From Bacteroidales bacterium (GTDB lineage: Bacteria > Bacteroidota > Bacteroidia > Bacteroidales > SM23-62), in assembly GCA_016783865.1 (NCBI GenBank), contig JADHVS010000157.1, positions 1 to 10,525 on the forward strand: a stretch of DNA of 10,525 bases, given 5' to 3'. A program made the translations under genes and the position numbers. The notes under the pieces were generated by a model. That model had not been told where the DNA came from, ran no database searches, and saw only the letters and a program-made list of their open reading frames with translations. This document shows, in pieces, positions 1-7,194 of the stretch (position 1 is the stretch's first letter; each line of letters starts with the position of its first letter).

Positions 1-121
1 GCTATTATGAATAATATAATCTTTTTCATGACTGTAGATTTTAATGTTACTATACAGAATCCAAAATCTATGCCAAATGCCGGAAAATGCACTGAATTAT
101 GGGTTTTTGGGTGATTATGTA

Positions 122-129
122 TATCTTTG
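122..129 (+). promoter_or_regulatory. Candidate -7 promoter box for the thrS operon
   Basis: TATCTTTG matches the Bacteroidetes -7 consensus TAnnTTTG exactly. A transcript starting about 7 nt downstream would have a leader of roughly 20 nt before the ATG at 155. A TTTG lies at 106-109, but that is only 12 nt upstream, shorter than the usual 19-21 nt to the -33 element, so the -33 half is not convincing. The box sits inside the in-frame 5' extension of thrS, which argues for starting thrS at 155. Inferred from the motif only. Confidence 0.45.
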
Positions 130-154
130 TTCTCTTTTTTCACAGAAAACCATA

Positions 155-2107
155 ATGGGTAAAGTAAAGATTACATTCCCCGACCAGTCAGTAAGGGAAT
201 TTGAAGCAGGAATAACAGGATTTGAAATTGCTGAAAGCATTAGTTCATCACTCGCCAGAGAAGTGCTGTCGATTTCAGTAAATGGTGAAATCTGGGACCT
301 GACCAGACCGATTAGTAAAGATGCCTCGATCAGGATCCACAAGTGGGATGATGAGGAAGGGAAACATGCCTTCTGGCACTCCTCAGCCCACCTGATGGCC
401 GAGGCCCTGGAATTCCATTACCCGGGAACCAAATTTGGTATCGGACCACCTATTGATCAGGGCTTCTATTACGACGTAGAACTACCCGGTGACCAAATGC
501 TGACTGATGCCGACCTGCCCAAGATTGAAGCCAGGATGAAGGAACTGGCGGCAGAAAAGGAAATTTATAATCGTAAGGATATTTCTAAGGACGAGGCCTT
601 AAAATTCTTCAAAGAAAAGGGCGACGATTACAAGCTGGAACTGATCAGCGAACTGGAAGATGGCACTATCAGCCTCTACCAGCAGGGCGAATTCGTGGAT
701 CTCTGCAAGGGACCACATCTGCCGGATACCAGTAAAATTAAAGCTATCAAACTACTGACCCTGGCGGGTGCTTACTGGCGGGGTGACATCAACCGGAAAC
801 AACTAACCCGAGTTTATGGCATCACCTTCCCGAAGCAGAAAATGCTTGATGAGTACCTGGATATGCTCGAACAGGCTAAGGAACGGGATCACAGGAAAGT
901 AGGTAAAGACCTCGACCTGTTTACTTTCTCCCAAAAAGTCGGTGCAGGATTGCCTCTCTGGTTGCCTAAAGGGGCAATGCTTAGAGAAAAACTCGAGAAT
1001 TTCCTTAAAGAGGTACAGGTCAGATATGGTTATCAGCCAGTAATTTCACCCCACATTGGGAACAAAGAGCTTTACATTACATCCGGACATTATGAAAAAT
1101 ATGGAAAGGATTCTTTCCAACCCATGAAAACTCCCATCGAAGGTGAAGAGTTCATGCTAAAACCTATGAATTGCCCGCATCACTGCGAAATATATAACAG
1201 CCGGCCCCATTCATATAAAGACCTGCCTATTCGCTATGCTGAATTTGGCACGGTTTACAGATATGAACAGAGTGGTGAACTTCATGGACTGACCAGGGTC
1301 CGGGGATTCACTCAGGATGATGCACATATTTTTTGCCGTCCCGAACAGTTAAAAGACGAGTTCATTAAGGTGATCGATATTATCCTTTATATTTTTAATG
1401 CGCTGAACTTCAGTGACTACGAAGTCCAGATATCGCTCCGTGATCCCAATGACAAGGAGAAATACATCGGAACCGATGAAAACTGGGAAAAAGCCGAACA
1501 GGCTATTATCGAAGCCACAGCATCCAAAGGGCTTAACGCTAAAACTGTAATCGGTGAAGCAGCTTTCTATGGTCCGAAACTCGACTTCATGGTAAAGGAT
1601 GTGCTGGGCAGGAAGTGGCAGCTTGGAACCATTCAGGTTGACTACAACCTACCCGACCGGTTTGAACTGGAATATGTGGGTGCCGATAATCTGAAACACC
1701 GGCCGGTGATGATCCACAGGGCCCCTTTCGGTTCAATGGAAAGATTTGTAGCCATCCTGATCGAAAATTCCGGAGGGAAGTTCCCACTATGGCTTTCTCC
1801 CGACCAGGCAGTAGTGATCCCGGTTAGCGAAAAATTCAATGATTACGCGGAAAAAGTTTTTAATATTCTAAATAATTGCGATATTCGCACTCTGATTGAC
1901 CAGAGGAGTGAAAAGGTAGGTAAAAAGATAAGGGACAATGAGTTAAAGAAAATACCCTATCTGCTTATTGTGGGAGAAAAAGAGGTTCAATCGGAAAGTG
2001 TTTCCGTCAGGAAACAAGGTGAAGGAGACCAGGGCACAATGAGCCTGGAAGAATTCACCAAGTTCCTTAAAAACAAGGAGAAAGAGGAACTTAATATTAA
2101 TATTTAA
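155..2107 (+). CDS. thrS: Threonyl-tRNA synthetase
   Basis: Class II aminoacyl-tRNA synthetase that charges tRNA-Thr in the cytoplasm and clears mischarged Ser-tRNA. The 650-residue product has the usual domain order. A TGS domain comes first (about 1-62). The editing domain carries H75-x3-H79 and the Cys184/His188 pair of CKGPHLPD. The catalytic core is about 250-545, with zinc ligands Cys340, His391 and His521, motif 2 around [12 protein letters not shown] (360-371) and motif 3 at GSMERF (526-531). The anticodon-binding domain is about 550-645. An in-frame ATG at 44 would add 37 residues that do not resemble the family and would place a promoter-like box inside the gene. The ATG at 155 gives [10 protein letters not shown], a typical TGS start, and a normal family length. 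First gene of the thrS-infC-rpmI-rplT cluster; infC follows after 29 nt. No Shine-Dalgarno is seen. Confidence 0.97.
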   Translation: MGKVKITFPDQSVREFEAGITGFEIAESISSSLAREVLSISVNGEIWDLTRPISKDASIRIHKWDDEEGKHAFWHSSAHLMAEALEFHYPGTKFGIGPPIDQGFYYDVELPGDQMLTDADLPKIEARMKELAAEKEIYNRKDISKDEALKFFKEKGDDYKLELISELEDGTISLYQQGEFVDLCKGPHLPDTSKIKAIKLLTLAGAYWRGDINRKQLTRVYGITFPKQKMLDEYLDMLEQAKERDHRKVGKDLDLFTFSQKVGAGLPLWLPKGAMLREKLENFLKEVQVRYGYQPVISPHIGNKELYITSGHYEKYGKDSFQPMKTPIEGEEFMLKPMNCPHHCEIYNSRPHSYKDLPIRYAEFGTVYRYEQSGELHGLTRVRGFTQDDAHIFCRPEQLKDEFIKVIDIILYIFNALNFSDYEVQISLRDPNDKEKYIGTDENWEKAEQAIIEATASKGLNAKTVIGEAAFYGPKLDFMVKDVLGRKWQLGTIQVDYNLPDRFELEYVGADNLKHRPVMIHRAPFGSMERFVAILIENSGGKFPLWLSPDQAVVIPVSEKFNDYAEKVFNILNNCDIRTLIDQRSEKVGKKIRDNELKKIPYLLIVGEKEVQSESVSVRKQGEGDQGTMSLEEFTKFLKNKEKEELNINI

Positions 2108-2122
2108 TGTTAAACTAAAGTT

Positions 2123-2128
2123 AGGAGG
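2123..2128 (+). promoter_or_regulatory. Strong Shine-Dalgarno (AGGAGG) that decides the infC start
   Basis: AGGAGG is a full anti-Shine-Dalgarno match placed 8 nt before the ATA at 2137. No other gene start in this window has a comparable site, as expected for Bacteroidetes, where leader Shine-Dalgarno sequences are rare. Its presence here, exactly where no standard start codon exists, supports ATA as the initiation codon. Confidence 0.8.
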
Positions 2129-2136
2129 ACAGAGTC

Positions 2137-2706
2137 ATAGCGGGACCAAATCCACGTTACGGGAGACGACCAAAAGTAAATTTACCCAGATACCGGATCA
2201 ACGAACAAATTAGGGCCAGTACGGTACGGGTTGTTGGTGATAACTTCGAAAATCCGGGCGTTTATTCATTAAAAGAGGCACTTGAGATAGCCGATAAATT
2301 TGAACTCGACCTGGTTGAGATATCCCCAACCGCTGATCCACCGGTATGTAAGGTAATTGACTATCAAAAATTCCTTTATCAGCAAAAGAGGAAGGCAAAA
2401 GAACTTAAAGCAAAAACAGCCAAAGTGGTTATCAAAGAGATCCGGTTTGGTCCGAATACCGATGACCACGATTACAATTTCAAGCTGAAGCATGCGATGA
2501 AATTCCTCGAAGACGGTGCCAAAGTTAAACCATTCGTTTTCTTTAAGGGACGGTCGATTGTTTACTCAGATAAGGGAGAGGTACTGTTGCTGAGATTTGC
2601 ACAAGACCTTGAAGAACTTGGTAAGGTTGAACAAATGCCAAAGCTGGAAGGGAAACGGATGACAATGCTCATTACTCCTAAAGTAATCAGAGGGAAAAAA
2701 CAATAA
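2137..2706 (+). CDS. infC: Translation initiation factor IF-3, non-canonical ATA start
   Basis: IF-3 binds the 30S subunit, prevents premature 50S joining and checks the initiator tRNA/start-codon match. The 189-residue product shows the N-domain signature [10 protein letters not shown] (about 19-28), the [13 protein letters not shown] stretch with its invariant PPVC, the basic linker [15 protein letters not shown], and the C-domain from about [17 protein letters not shown] to MTMLITPK. The frame opens after a TAG at 2122 and contains no ATG, GTG or TTG before the conserved N-terminus. ATA at 2137 is 8 nt after AGGAGG and gives a normal-length protein. In E. coli, infC uses AUU and IF-3 discriminates against it, so the factor represses its own translation; the same logic is inferred here. 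A start at the GTG at 2425 would delete the whole N-domain. rpmI follows after 15 nt. Confidence 0.95.
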   Translation: MAGPNPRYGRRPKVNLPRYRINEQIRASTVRVVGDNFENPGVYSLKEALEIADKFELDLVEISPTADPPVCKVIDYQKFLYQQKRKAKELKAKTAKVVIKEIRFGPNTDDHDYNFKLKHAMKFLEDGAKVKPFVFFKGRSIVYSDKGEVLLLRFAQDLEELGKVEQMPKLEGKRMTMLITPKVIRGKKQ

Positions 2707-2721
2707 ACAAATATAAGTGAG

Positions 2722-2919
2722 ATGCCGAAAATGAAGACAAACCCGGGTGCGAAGAAAAGATTCACAATTAGTGGGACCGGGAAAATCAGAAGAAAACATG
2801 CTTTTAAAAGCCATATTCTGACCAAAAAATCAAAAAAGAGAAAAAGAAATCTTGGTTACTATGGTGAAGTAGATAAAGCAGATGAAGCAAACGTAAAGTT
2901 TATGCTTGGAATGAAATAA
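2722..2919 (+). CDS. rpmI: 50S ribosomal protein L35
   Basis: Small basic protein of the large ribosomal subunit, 65 residues, the usual family length. It starts [14 protein letters not shown] and continues with the characteristic [22 protein letters not shown] stretch (23-44, in part), followed by an acidic/aliphatic tail ending in MLGMK. It lies 15 nt after infC and is probably co-transcribed with it. Only a weak purine stretch, AAGTGAG, precedes the ATG. A 95-nt gap containing a predicted stem separates it from rplT, longer than the other gaps in this cluster. Confidence 0.97.
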   Translation: MPKMKTNPGAKKRFTISGTGKIRRKHAFKSHILTKKSKKRKRNLGYYGEVDKADEANVKFMLGMK

Positions 2920-2929
2920 GTGTTAAACT

Positions 2930-2999
2930 GGTGATGAAGCTATAAAGTACCAAATAAGAAAATCTGTACCAGGATTTTTCAGGATGGTCGCTTATCACC
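2930..2999 (+). promoter_or_regulatory. Candidate structured leader before rplT (L20 autoregulation?)
   Basis: The rpmI-rplT gap holds an imperfect long-range stem: GGTGATgAAGC (2930-2940) can pair with GCTTATCACC (2990-2999) as 6 + 4 base pairs around one bulged G. Inside it, AAAATC (2959-2964) can pair with GATTTT (2973-2978) over an 8-nt loop, and the self-complementary GTAC occurs at 2947-2950 and 2966-2969. The stem ends 15 nt before the rplT ATG. L20 represses its own mRNA in E. coli and Bacillus by binding structured leader RNA. Position and structure suggest a similar role here, but similarity to the L20 rRNA site was not shown. Confidence 0.4.
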
Positions 3000-3014
3000 T
3001 TAAAATGTTCAAAA

Positions 3015-3362
3015 ATGCCAAAATCAAGTAACTCCGTAGCGTCGCGGAAAAGAAAAAAGAAGGTCCTGAAGCAGACTAAAGGATTCTTCGGCGCAAAAAA
3101 GAATGTGTATACGGTTGCGGTGAATGCCCTGGAAAAGGGTATGACATATGCATACCGCGACCGTCGTAAGAAAAAAGGAAATTTCAGGGCACTCTGGATA
3201 ACGAGAATAAATGCAGGAGTCAGGGAGCATGGTATGTCCTATTCTGATTTTATGGGAAAACTCGATAAAAAGAGAATTATCCTGAGCCGTAAAGTATTGG
3301 CTGATCTTGCCATGAATCATCCCAGAGCGTTTGAAGAGATTGTAAACAAAGTAAAGGCTTAA
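3015..3362 (+). CDS. rplT: 50S ribosomal protein L20
   Basis: Early-assembly 23S rRNA-binding protein of the large subunit, 115 residues, normal length. The basic N-terminal arm has [20 protein letters not shown] (11-30), followed by the family hallmark [20 protein letters not shown] (47-66) and the globular C-domain with [16 protein letters not shown] near the end. Last gene of the thrS-infC-rpmI-rplT cluster, followed 30-85 nt later by an intrinsic terminator. In other bacteria L20 doubles as the translational repressor of rpmI-rplT; the structured gap upstream makes that plausible here. No Shine-Dalgarno precedes the ATG. Confidence 0.97.
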   Translation: MPKSSNSVASRKRKKKVLKQTKGFFGAKKNVYTVAVNALEKGMTYAYRDRRKKKGNFRALWITRINAGVREHGMSYSDFMGKLDKKRIILSRKVLADLAMNHPRAFEEIVNKVKA

Positions 3363-3393
3363 CCTGGAACAAATTACAATCAGTATAAGACAC

Positions 3394-3447
3394 AAAAAGA
3401 AACCGCAGGATTGCAATGCTTCATTGCAGTTTTTGCGGTTTTTTTTA
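3394..3447 (+). terminator. Intrinsic terminator after rplT
   Basis: AAACCGCA (3400-3407) pairs with TGCGGTTT (3434-3441). An inner perfect hairpin, TGCAATG (3412-3418) with CATTGCA (3422-3428), closes on a 3-nt loop. The outer stem runs directly into an uninterrupted T tract, and A-rich sequence on the 5' side extends the pairing. It ends the translation cluster and separates it from dapB on the same strand. Confidence 0.9.
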
Positions 3448-3515
3448 TTGAGGGAAAAACTCCAACAAATATAAGCCCTCGCAATTATAGATTAAGAAAA
3501 TTAAGTTAAACACCG

Positions 3516-4238
3516 ATGAAAATAGCGATCATTGGATACGGCAAAATGGGTAAAATGATTGAACAGGTGGCCCCGGAACGAGGACACCAGGTTGGTTTGA
3601 TCATTGATCTGGATAATGCTTCTGATCTTACACCCGAAAACCTGAAAGGCCATGATGTAGCCATTGAGTTCACCACTCCCGGAACTGCGGTTCAAAATAT
3701 ATCGGCCTGCTTCGATGCCGGGATACCTGTGGTTTCAGGAACAACAGGATGGCAAAAACATTTTGAAACCGTTAAAAAGAGATGCCTGGAGGAAAACCAA
3801 TCTTTCGTGTATGCTTCTAACTTTAGTCCCGGTGTGAACATTTTGTTTTCAATGAACAGTAAACTGGCAGGGATAATGAATAATTATCCGCCTTTCACAG
3901 TCAGGATGGAAGAAATACATCATACTCAAAAACTGGATGCTCCGAGTGGGACCGCCATATCACTGGCCAATGAAATCATTAAAAACCACGATTCATATAA
4001 CCAATGGCATTTATCAACGGAAGATCCATCCGGTAAAGACAGTATCCCCATAAATTCCATAAGGGAAGACCAGGTTGCCGGAATCCATGAAGTTACATAT
4101 GAATCTGATTCCGAGAACATTACGCTCAGGCATGCGGCAAAAAACAGGGGAGGTTTTGCACTAGGTGCCTTACTTGCCGCTGAGTTTATAATCAGCAGAA
4201 AGGGTATATACTCCATGCAGGAAGTTCTTGGCCTTTGA
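3516..4238 (+). CDS. dapB: 4-hydroxy-tetrahydrodipicolinate reductase
   Basis: Reduces 4-hydroxy-tetrahydrodipicolinate with NAD(P)H in the diaminopimelate/lysine pathway, in the cytoplasm. The N-terminal Rossmann fold has the dinucleotide loop GYGKMG (7-12), and SGTTGW (74-79) matches the family's GTTG segment. The substrate domain has the signature EIHHTQKLDAPSGTA (133-147), whose first His (135) and Lys (139) align with the catalytic His159 and Lys163 of the E. coli enzyme. The C-terminal part, HAAKNRGGFALGAL (206-219), is also family-typical. At 240 residues it is shorter than the E. coli protein (273), because of a compact N-domain as in many Bacteroidetes. It stands alone after the rplT terminator and is followed by a 161-nt hairpin-rich gap. 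No other dap gene is in the window. Confidence 0.95.
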   Translation: MKIAIIGYGKMGKMIEQVAPERGHQVGLIIDLDNASDLTPENLKGHDVAIEFTTPGTAVQNISACFDAGIPVVSGTTGWQKHFETVKKRCLEENQSFVYASNFSPGVNILFSMNSKLAGIMNNYPPFTVRMEEIHHTQKLDAPSGTAISLANEIIKNHDSYNQWHLSTEDPSGKDSIPINSIREDQVAGIHEVTYESDSENITLRHAAKNRGGFALGALLAAEFIISRKGIYSMQEVLGL

Positions 4239-4296
4239 TAAACTTTCATGCATTTAAAATTTTATAATTATTTAAGAATAAACTAATTAAAAATTT

Positions 4297-4331
4297 GAGA
4301 ACACATGCAACCACTCGTTGCACTCGTTCTC
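4297..4331. repeat. Two-tier hairpin in the dapB-lepB gap
   Basis: GAGAAC (4297-4302) pairs with GTTCTC (4326-4331). Within this, TGCAAC (4306-4311) pairs with GTTGCA (4317-4322) around the loop CACTC, with a 3 x 3 internal loop between the two stems. The same segment contains the perfect direct repeat CACTCGTT at 4312-4319 and 4321-4328. No T tract follows, so it is a poor intrinsic terminator for dapB. It may be part of a dispersed intergenic repeat or an RNA structure. Confidence 0.6.
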
Positions 4332-4332
4332 T

Positions 4333-4386
4333 CATGAAAAATTTAATCAATTACATTTGAGAAGTACTTGATTAAATTTATTCATG
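4333..4386. repeat. Long AT-rich inverted repeat around the lepB promoter box
   Basis: The left arm 4333-4350 (CATGAAAAATTTAATCAA) and the right arm 4368-4386 are complementary over 18 bp, with a single unpaired T in the right arm. They enclose a 17-nt loop that contains the -7-like box TACATTTG. No T tract follows the right arm. It could be a repressor operator, a cruciform-forming site or a remnant of a palindromic repeat. Confidence 0.65.
4352..4359 (+). promoter_or_regulatory. Candidate -7 promoter box for lepB pair
   Basis: TACATTTG matches TAnnTTTG exactly. A start site about 7 nt downstream would give a leader of about 34 nt before the ATG at 4400. No good -33 TTTG is seen 19-21 nt upstream. 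The box lies in the loop of the inverted repeat 4333-4386. Confidence 0.4.
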
Positions 4387-4399
4387 TTCGTTTCAATCC

Positions 4400-5728
4400 A
4401 TGAGAACCAGGTCCCGAAATATTATCCTATTTTCCATCATTGCCTTATTATATGGATTATTTGTTTTATGGGTTGGATTCTACTGGTTGCTTCCTGGACT
4501 GCTGCTGATCCTGGATATTTGTATTACAAGGATCCTGCCATGGACCTTTTTACATAATCTCTTCTCCAGAAATAAAACATTAAAAGAATTGCTTGATTGG
4601 ATCAGTGCCATTCTTATTGCCCTTATTTTCGTCATTTTCATCAGAACCCTGCTCATCGAGGCCTACACCATTCCCACCCCCTCCATGGAAAAAACGCTGA
4701 TGGTTGGAGATTATCTTTTTGTTAGTAAGATTGCCTATGGTCCTAAACTTCCCAATACACCGCTGGCATTTCCCTTTACCCATAATACCCTGCCATTCTC
4801 CAGTAACAAATCATATTCAGAGAAGGTGCACTGGCCCTATAACAGGCTAAAAGGCGTTCGGAATATCCGGCATAACGATGTTGTGGTGTTTAATTTCCCC
4901 GAAGGAGATACCGTGGTCCAGCAGTTCCCTGAACAAAACTATTACTCCCTGGTAAATAAATACGGCAGGTCGACTATTCTCAACCAATACGATGTGATCA
5001 CCCGTCCTGTCGACAAACGCGAGAATTTTGTTAAACGTTGCGTTGCACTGCCGGGAGATTCATTGATGATCAAACACTCAGATATTTTTGTGAATGGTAT
5101 TAAACTCGAATATCCCATAAATGCCCTGCATAATTATTATGTCAGAACCTCCAAAGTAAAACTGAGCCAGGAAGAACTGGATTCGCTTGAAATATTTACA
5201 GAAGACAAACGCTATAATCAGAATCAGGACAGTTATATTCTGAACCTTACCCAAACCCAGGCTCTACAACTCAGGGAGCTCTCCTCTGTTATATCGGTAA
5301 AAAAGCTTGAAAATACCAATAAAAAGTTATCCTCTTTCTCATTTTTCCCATACAGCCAGGATTACCAATGGAATGAAGACAATTTCGGCCCGTTGCTGGT
5401 ACCCGGGGAAGGAATAACTGTTCAACTAACGCAAAAGAACCTACCGCTTTACCGCAGGATAATAGAAGTCTACGAAAATAATACTGTTTCGCTCCTGGAT
5501 AGCGTTATATACATTAATAATATACCCTCAGAATCTTATACCTTTAGCATGGATTATTATTTTATGGCAGGCGATAACAGGCACAATTCAGCAGATTCAA
5601 GGATTTGGGGGATGGTTCCGGAAGATCATATCGTAGGAAAAGCTATTTTTGTGTGGCTTTCTATTGATAAAACTCAAAAATCATTTAAAAAATTCAGATG
5701 GAAGAGAATGTTCAAAAAGATACGTTAG
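4400..5728 (+). CDS. lepB: Signal peptidase I, first tandem copy
   Basis: Type I signal peptidase (S26 family), a membrane Ser/Lys protease that removes signal peptides from exported proteins on the periplasmic side. Hydrophobic segments lie at about 8-40 (probably two helices or a hairpin) and 68-86. The catalytic Ser is S95 in [10 protein letters not shown], and the general-base Lys is K212 in [11 protein letters not shown]. The conserved box [14 protein letters not shown] is at 391-404. At 442 residues it is far longer than E. coli LepB (324): Ser to Lys spans 117 residues against 55 there, and extra sequence also lies between Lys and the GDNR box, as in other Bacteroidetes enzymes. The C-terminus is very basic. 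Its last 31 nt overlap the start of the second copy, so the two are probably translationally coupled. No Shine-Dalgarno is seen. Confidence 0.93.
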   Translation: MRTRSRNIILFSIIALLYGLFVLWVGFYWLLPGLLLILDICITRILPWTFLHNLFSRNKTLKELLDWISAILIALIFVIFIRTLLIEAYTIPTPSMEKTLMVGDYLFVSKIAYGPKLPNTPLAFPFTHNTLPFSSNKSYSEKVHWPYNRLKGVRNIRHNDVVVFNFPEGDTVVQQFPEQNYYSLVNKYGRSTILNQYDVITRPVDKRENFVKRCVALPGDSLMIKHSDIFVNGIKLEYPINALHNYYVRTSKVKLSQEELDSLEIFTEDKRYNQNQDSYILNLTQTQALQLRELSSVISVKKLENTNKKLSSFSFFPYSQDYQWNEDNFGPLLVPGEGITVQLTQKNLPLYRRIIEVYENNTVSLLDSVIYINNIPSESYTFSMDYYFMAGDNRHNSADSRIWGMVPEDHIVGKAIFVWLSIDKTQKSFKKFRWKRMFKKIR

Positions 5729-7134
5729 AGAAAAAACAAGGCATATTCAGCTTTCGGCGGAACAAATATTTCAAATTTGGTCTGGCCACAGGTTTATTCT
5801 TGCTATTCATAATATGGCTTGGCAATTTCTGGCTTTTAATAGGTATTGCTGTCCTTTTCGATATCTATGTTTCTCAAAAAGTTAACTGGACCTTTTGGAA
5901 AAAACGAAACCAGAAAAACAGTGCCATTATTGAGTGGCTTGATGCATTGATCTTTGCGGTAGTGGCTGTTACCTTCATTAATATCTACTTATTTCAGAAT
6001 TATAAGATCCCTACCCCATCGATGGAAAAATCCATGCTCGTCGGGGATCACCTGTATGTTAGCAAAGTGGCTTACGGTCCGCGTGTCCCCTTCACTCCCA
6101 TCTCTTTCCCATTTACTGCCAATACTCTTCCCATCTTTAAAACTGAAGGTTACTTAAAATGGATTCAGCGGTCCTACAAACGCATGAAGGGTTTCGGGAA
6201 GGTACAAAGAGATGATGTGGTAGTATTTAATTTTCCGGCTGGTGACACGGTGGTACTTGCCCATTCGGAAAGAAGTTATTATTCCATTGTCCGTGATTAT
6301 GCTAAACAGCTGGAAGATAATGACAAGGCAATGCTAAGACCTGAAAAGACATGGGAGGAGTATCTCAAAGCAGGACGTAAAATGGTATGGGACGACTATG
6401 AAATCGTGATCAGGCCTGTCGATAAAAGAGACAACTACATTAAGCGCTGTGTTGCCATCCCGGGTGACACATTGCAGATTTTTAAAGGACAGATATATAT
6501 TAATGGCAAGCCAAGTGCCAATTATCAGGAAATCCAGCACCGGTATTATGTCAGAACAAATGGCACACCAATTAATCCCAAACGATTTGAAAAACTTGAA
6601 ATTGCCAAATCCGACCAGGAAATGATGAACAACGATTATGTGTTGCCGCTGACCGATAAAAACGTAGAAATCTTAAAAGGATACAACAACGTTGTTGCCA
6701 TCGACAAGTATGAATCTCTGGCAGGCGAATACAATTACCAGATCTTTCCACATCACCCCAACTACCCCTGGTCGCTCGATTATTTCGGGCCATTGTGGAT
6801 GCCGGAAAAGGGATCCACCATTGACCTGACGATTGACAATCTGCCCCTGTACAGGCGGATAATTGAGAAATATGAAGCGAACAATCTGGAGATCGTCGAC
6901 AGCACAATTTATATTAATGGTGAAATAGCCACCACCTACACCTTTAATTTGAGCTATTATTACATGATCGGTGATAACAGGCATTATTCCTCCGACTGCC
7001 GGTATTGGGGATTTGTTCCCGAAGACCACATCATGGGTAAACCGAAATTTATCTGGCTGTCACTGGATAAGGATAAGCGTTTCCTCGCGAAAATCCGGTG
7101 GAACAGGATGTTTAAATCAACGGATAAGCTGTAA
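5698..7134 (+). CDS. lepB: Signal peptidase I paralogue, second tandem copy
   Basis: Second S26-family signal peptidase, 478 residues, collinear with its upstream neighbour throughout. Hydrophobic segments lie at about 28-56 and 82-99. Catalytic S108 is in [10 protein letters not shown] and K249 in [11 protein letters not shown]. The box at 425-438 reads [14 protein letters not shown]: compared with the usual GDNRxNSxDSR, the Asn is Tyr430 and the second Ser is Cys434, while Ser431, Asp433 and Arg435 remain, so activity is expected. About 22 extra residues (roughly 205-232) precede the RPVDKR segment common to both copies. The start at 5698 is the only Met before the catalytic region and overlaps the end of the first copy by 31 nt in another frame. 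Both copies end in a similar basic RWxRMFK tail. Different substrate ranges for the two are an inference. Confidence 0.9.
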   Translation: MEENVQKDTLEKKQGIFSFRRNKYFKFGLATGLFLLFIIWLGNFWLLIGIAVLFDIYVSQKVNWTFWKKRNQKNSAIIEWLDALIFAVVAVTFINIYLFQNYKIPTPSMEKSMLVGDHLYVSKVAYGPRVPFTPISFPFTANTLPIFKTEGYLKWIQRSYKRMKGFGKVQRDDVVVFNFPAGDTVVLAHSERSYYSIVRDYAKQLEDNDKAMLRPEKTWEEYLKAGRKMVWDDYEIVIRPVDKRDNYIKRCVAIPGDTLQIFKGQIYINGKPSANYQEIQHRYYVRTNGTPINPKRFEKLEIAKSDQEMMNNDYVLPLTDKNVEILKGYNNVVAIDKYESLAGEYNYQIFPHHPNYPWSLDYFGPLWMPEKGSTIDLTIDNLPLYRRIIEKYEANNLEIVDSTIYINGEIATTYTFNLSYYYMIGDNRHYSSDCRYWGFVPEDHIMGKPKFIWLSLDKDKRFLAKIRWNRMFKSTDKL

Positions 7135-7137
7135 AAT

Positions 7138-7181
7138 ATCCCGAATCCCTGATATGCATCAGGGCAGGCAGGTTCCGGGAT
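7138..7181. terminator. Imperfect palindrome between convergent genes, possible bidirectional terminator
   Basis: CCCTGAT (7147-7153) and ATCAGGG (7158-7164) form a perfect stem over ATGC, and ATCCCG (7138-7143) can pair with CGGGAT (7176-7181) as an outer stem. It lies in the 60-nt gap between the convergent signal peptidase and polyferredoxin genes, where a shared terminator is expected. No T tract is present on the plus strand and only a short T-rich run on the minus strand, so termination is uncertain. Confidence 0.4.
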
Positions 7182-7194
7182 CTGGCCCCACCAC

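Noticed and set aside
2425..2706. infC starting at GTG 2425 (93 residues)
   Set aside because: It would remove the conserved N-domain, which is fully encoded upstream in the same frame from ATA 2137.
2108..2929. TGTTAAACT occurring just after both the thrS stop (2108-2116) and the rpmI stop (2921-2929)
   Set aside because: A 9-nt AT-rich match with no further similarity in the flanks; chance is an adequate explanation.
3024..3416. 130-codon minus-strand open frame opposite rplT
   Set aside because: It lies entirely over rplT and the terminator, resembles no family I know, and its composition is what an antisense of a basic ribosomal protein gives.
3447..3515. Possible dapB promoter (TTG at 3448-3450 and TATAAG at 3470-3475)
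   Set aside because: The downstream element does not fit TAnnTTTG, so it was not listed as a feature, although some promoter after the rplT terminator must exist.
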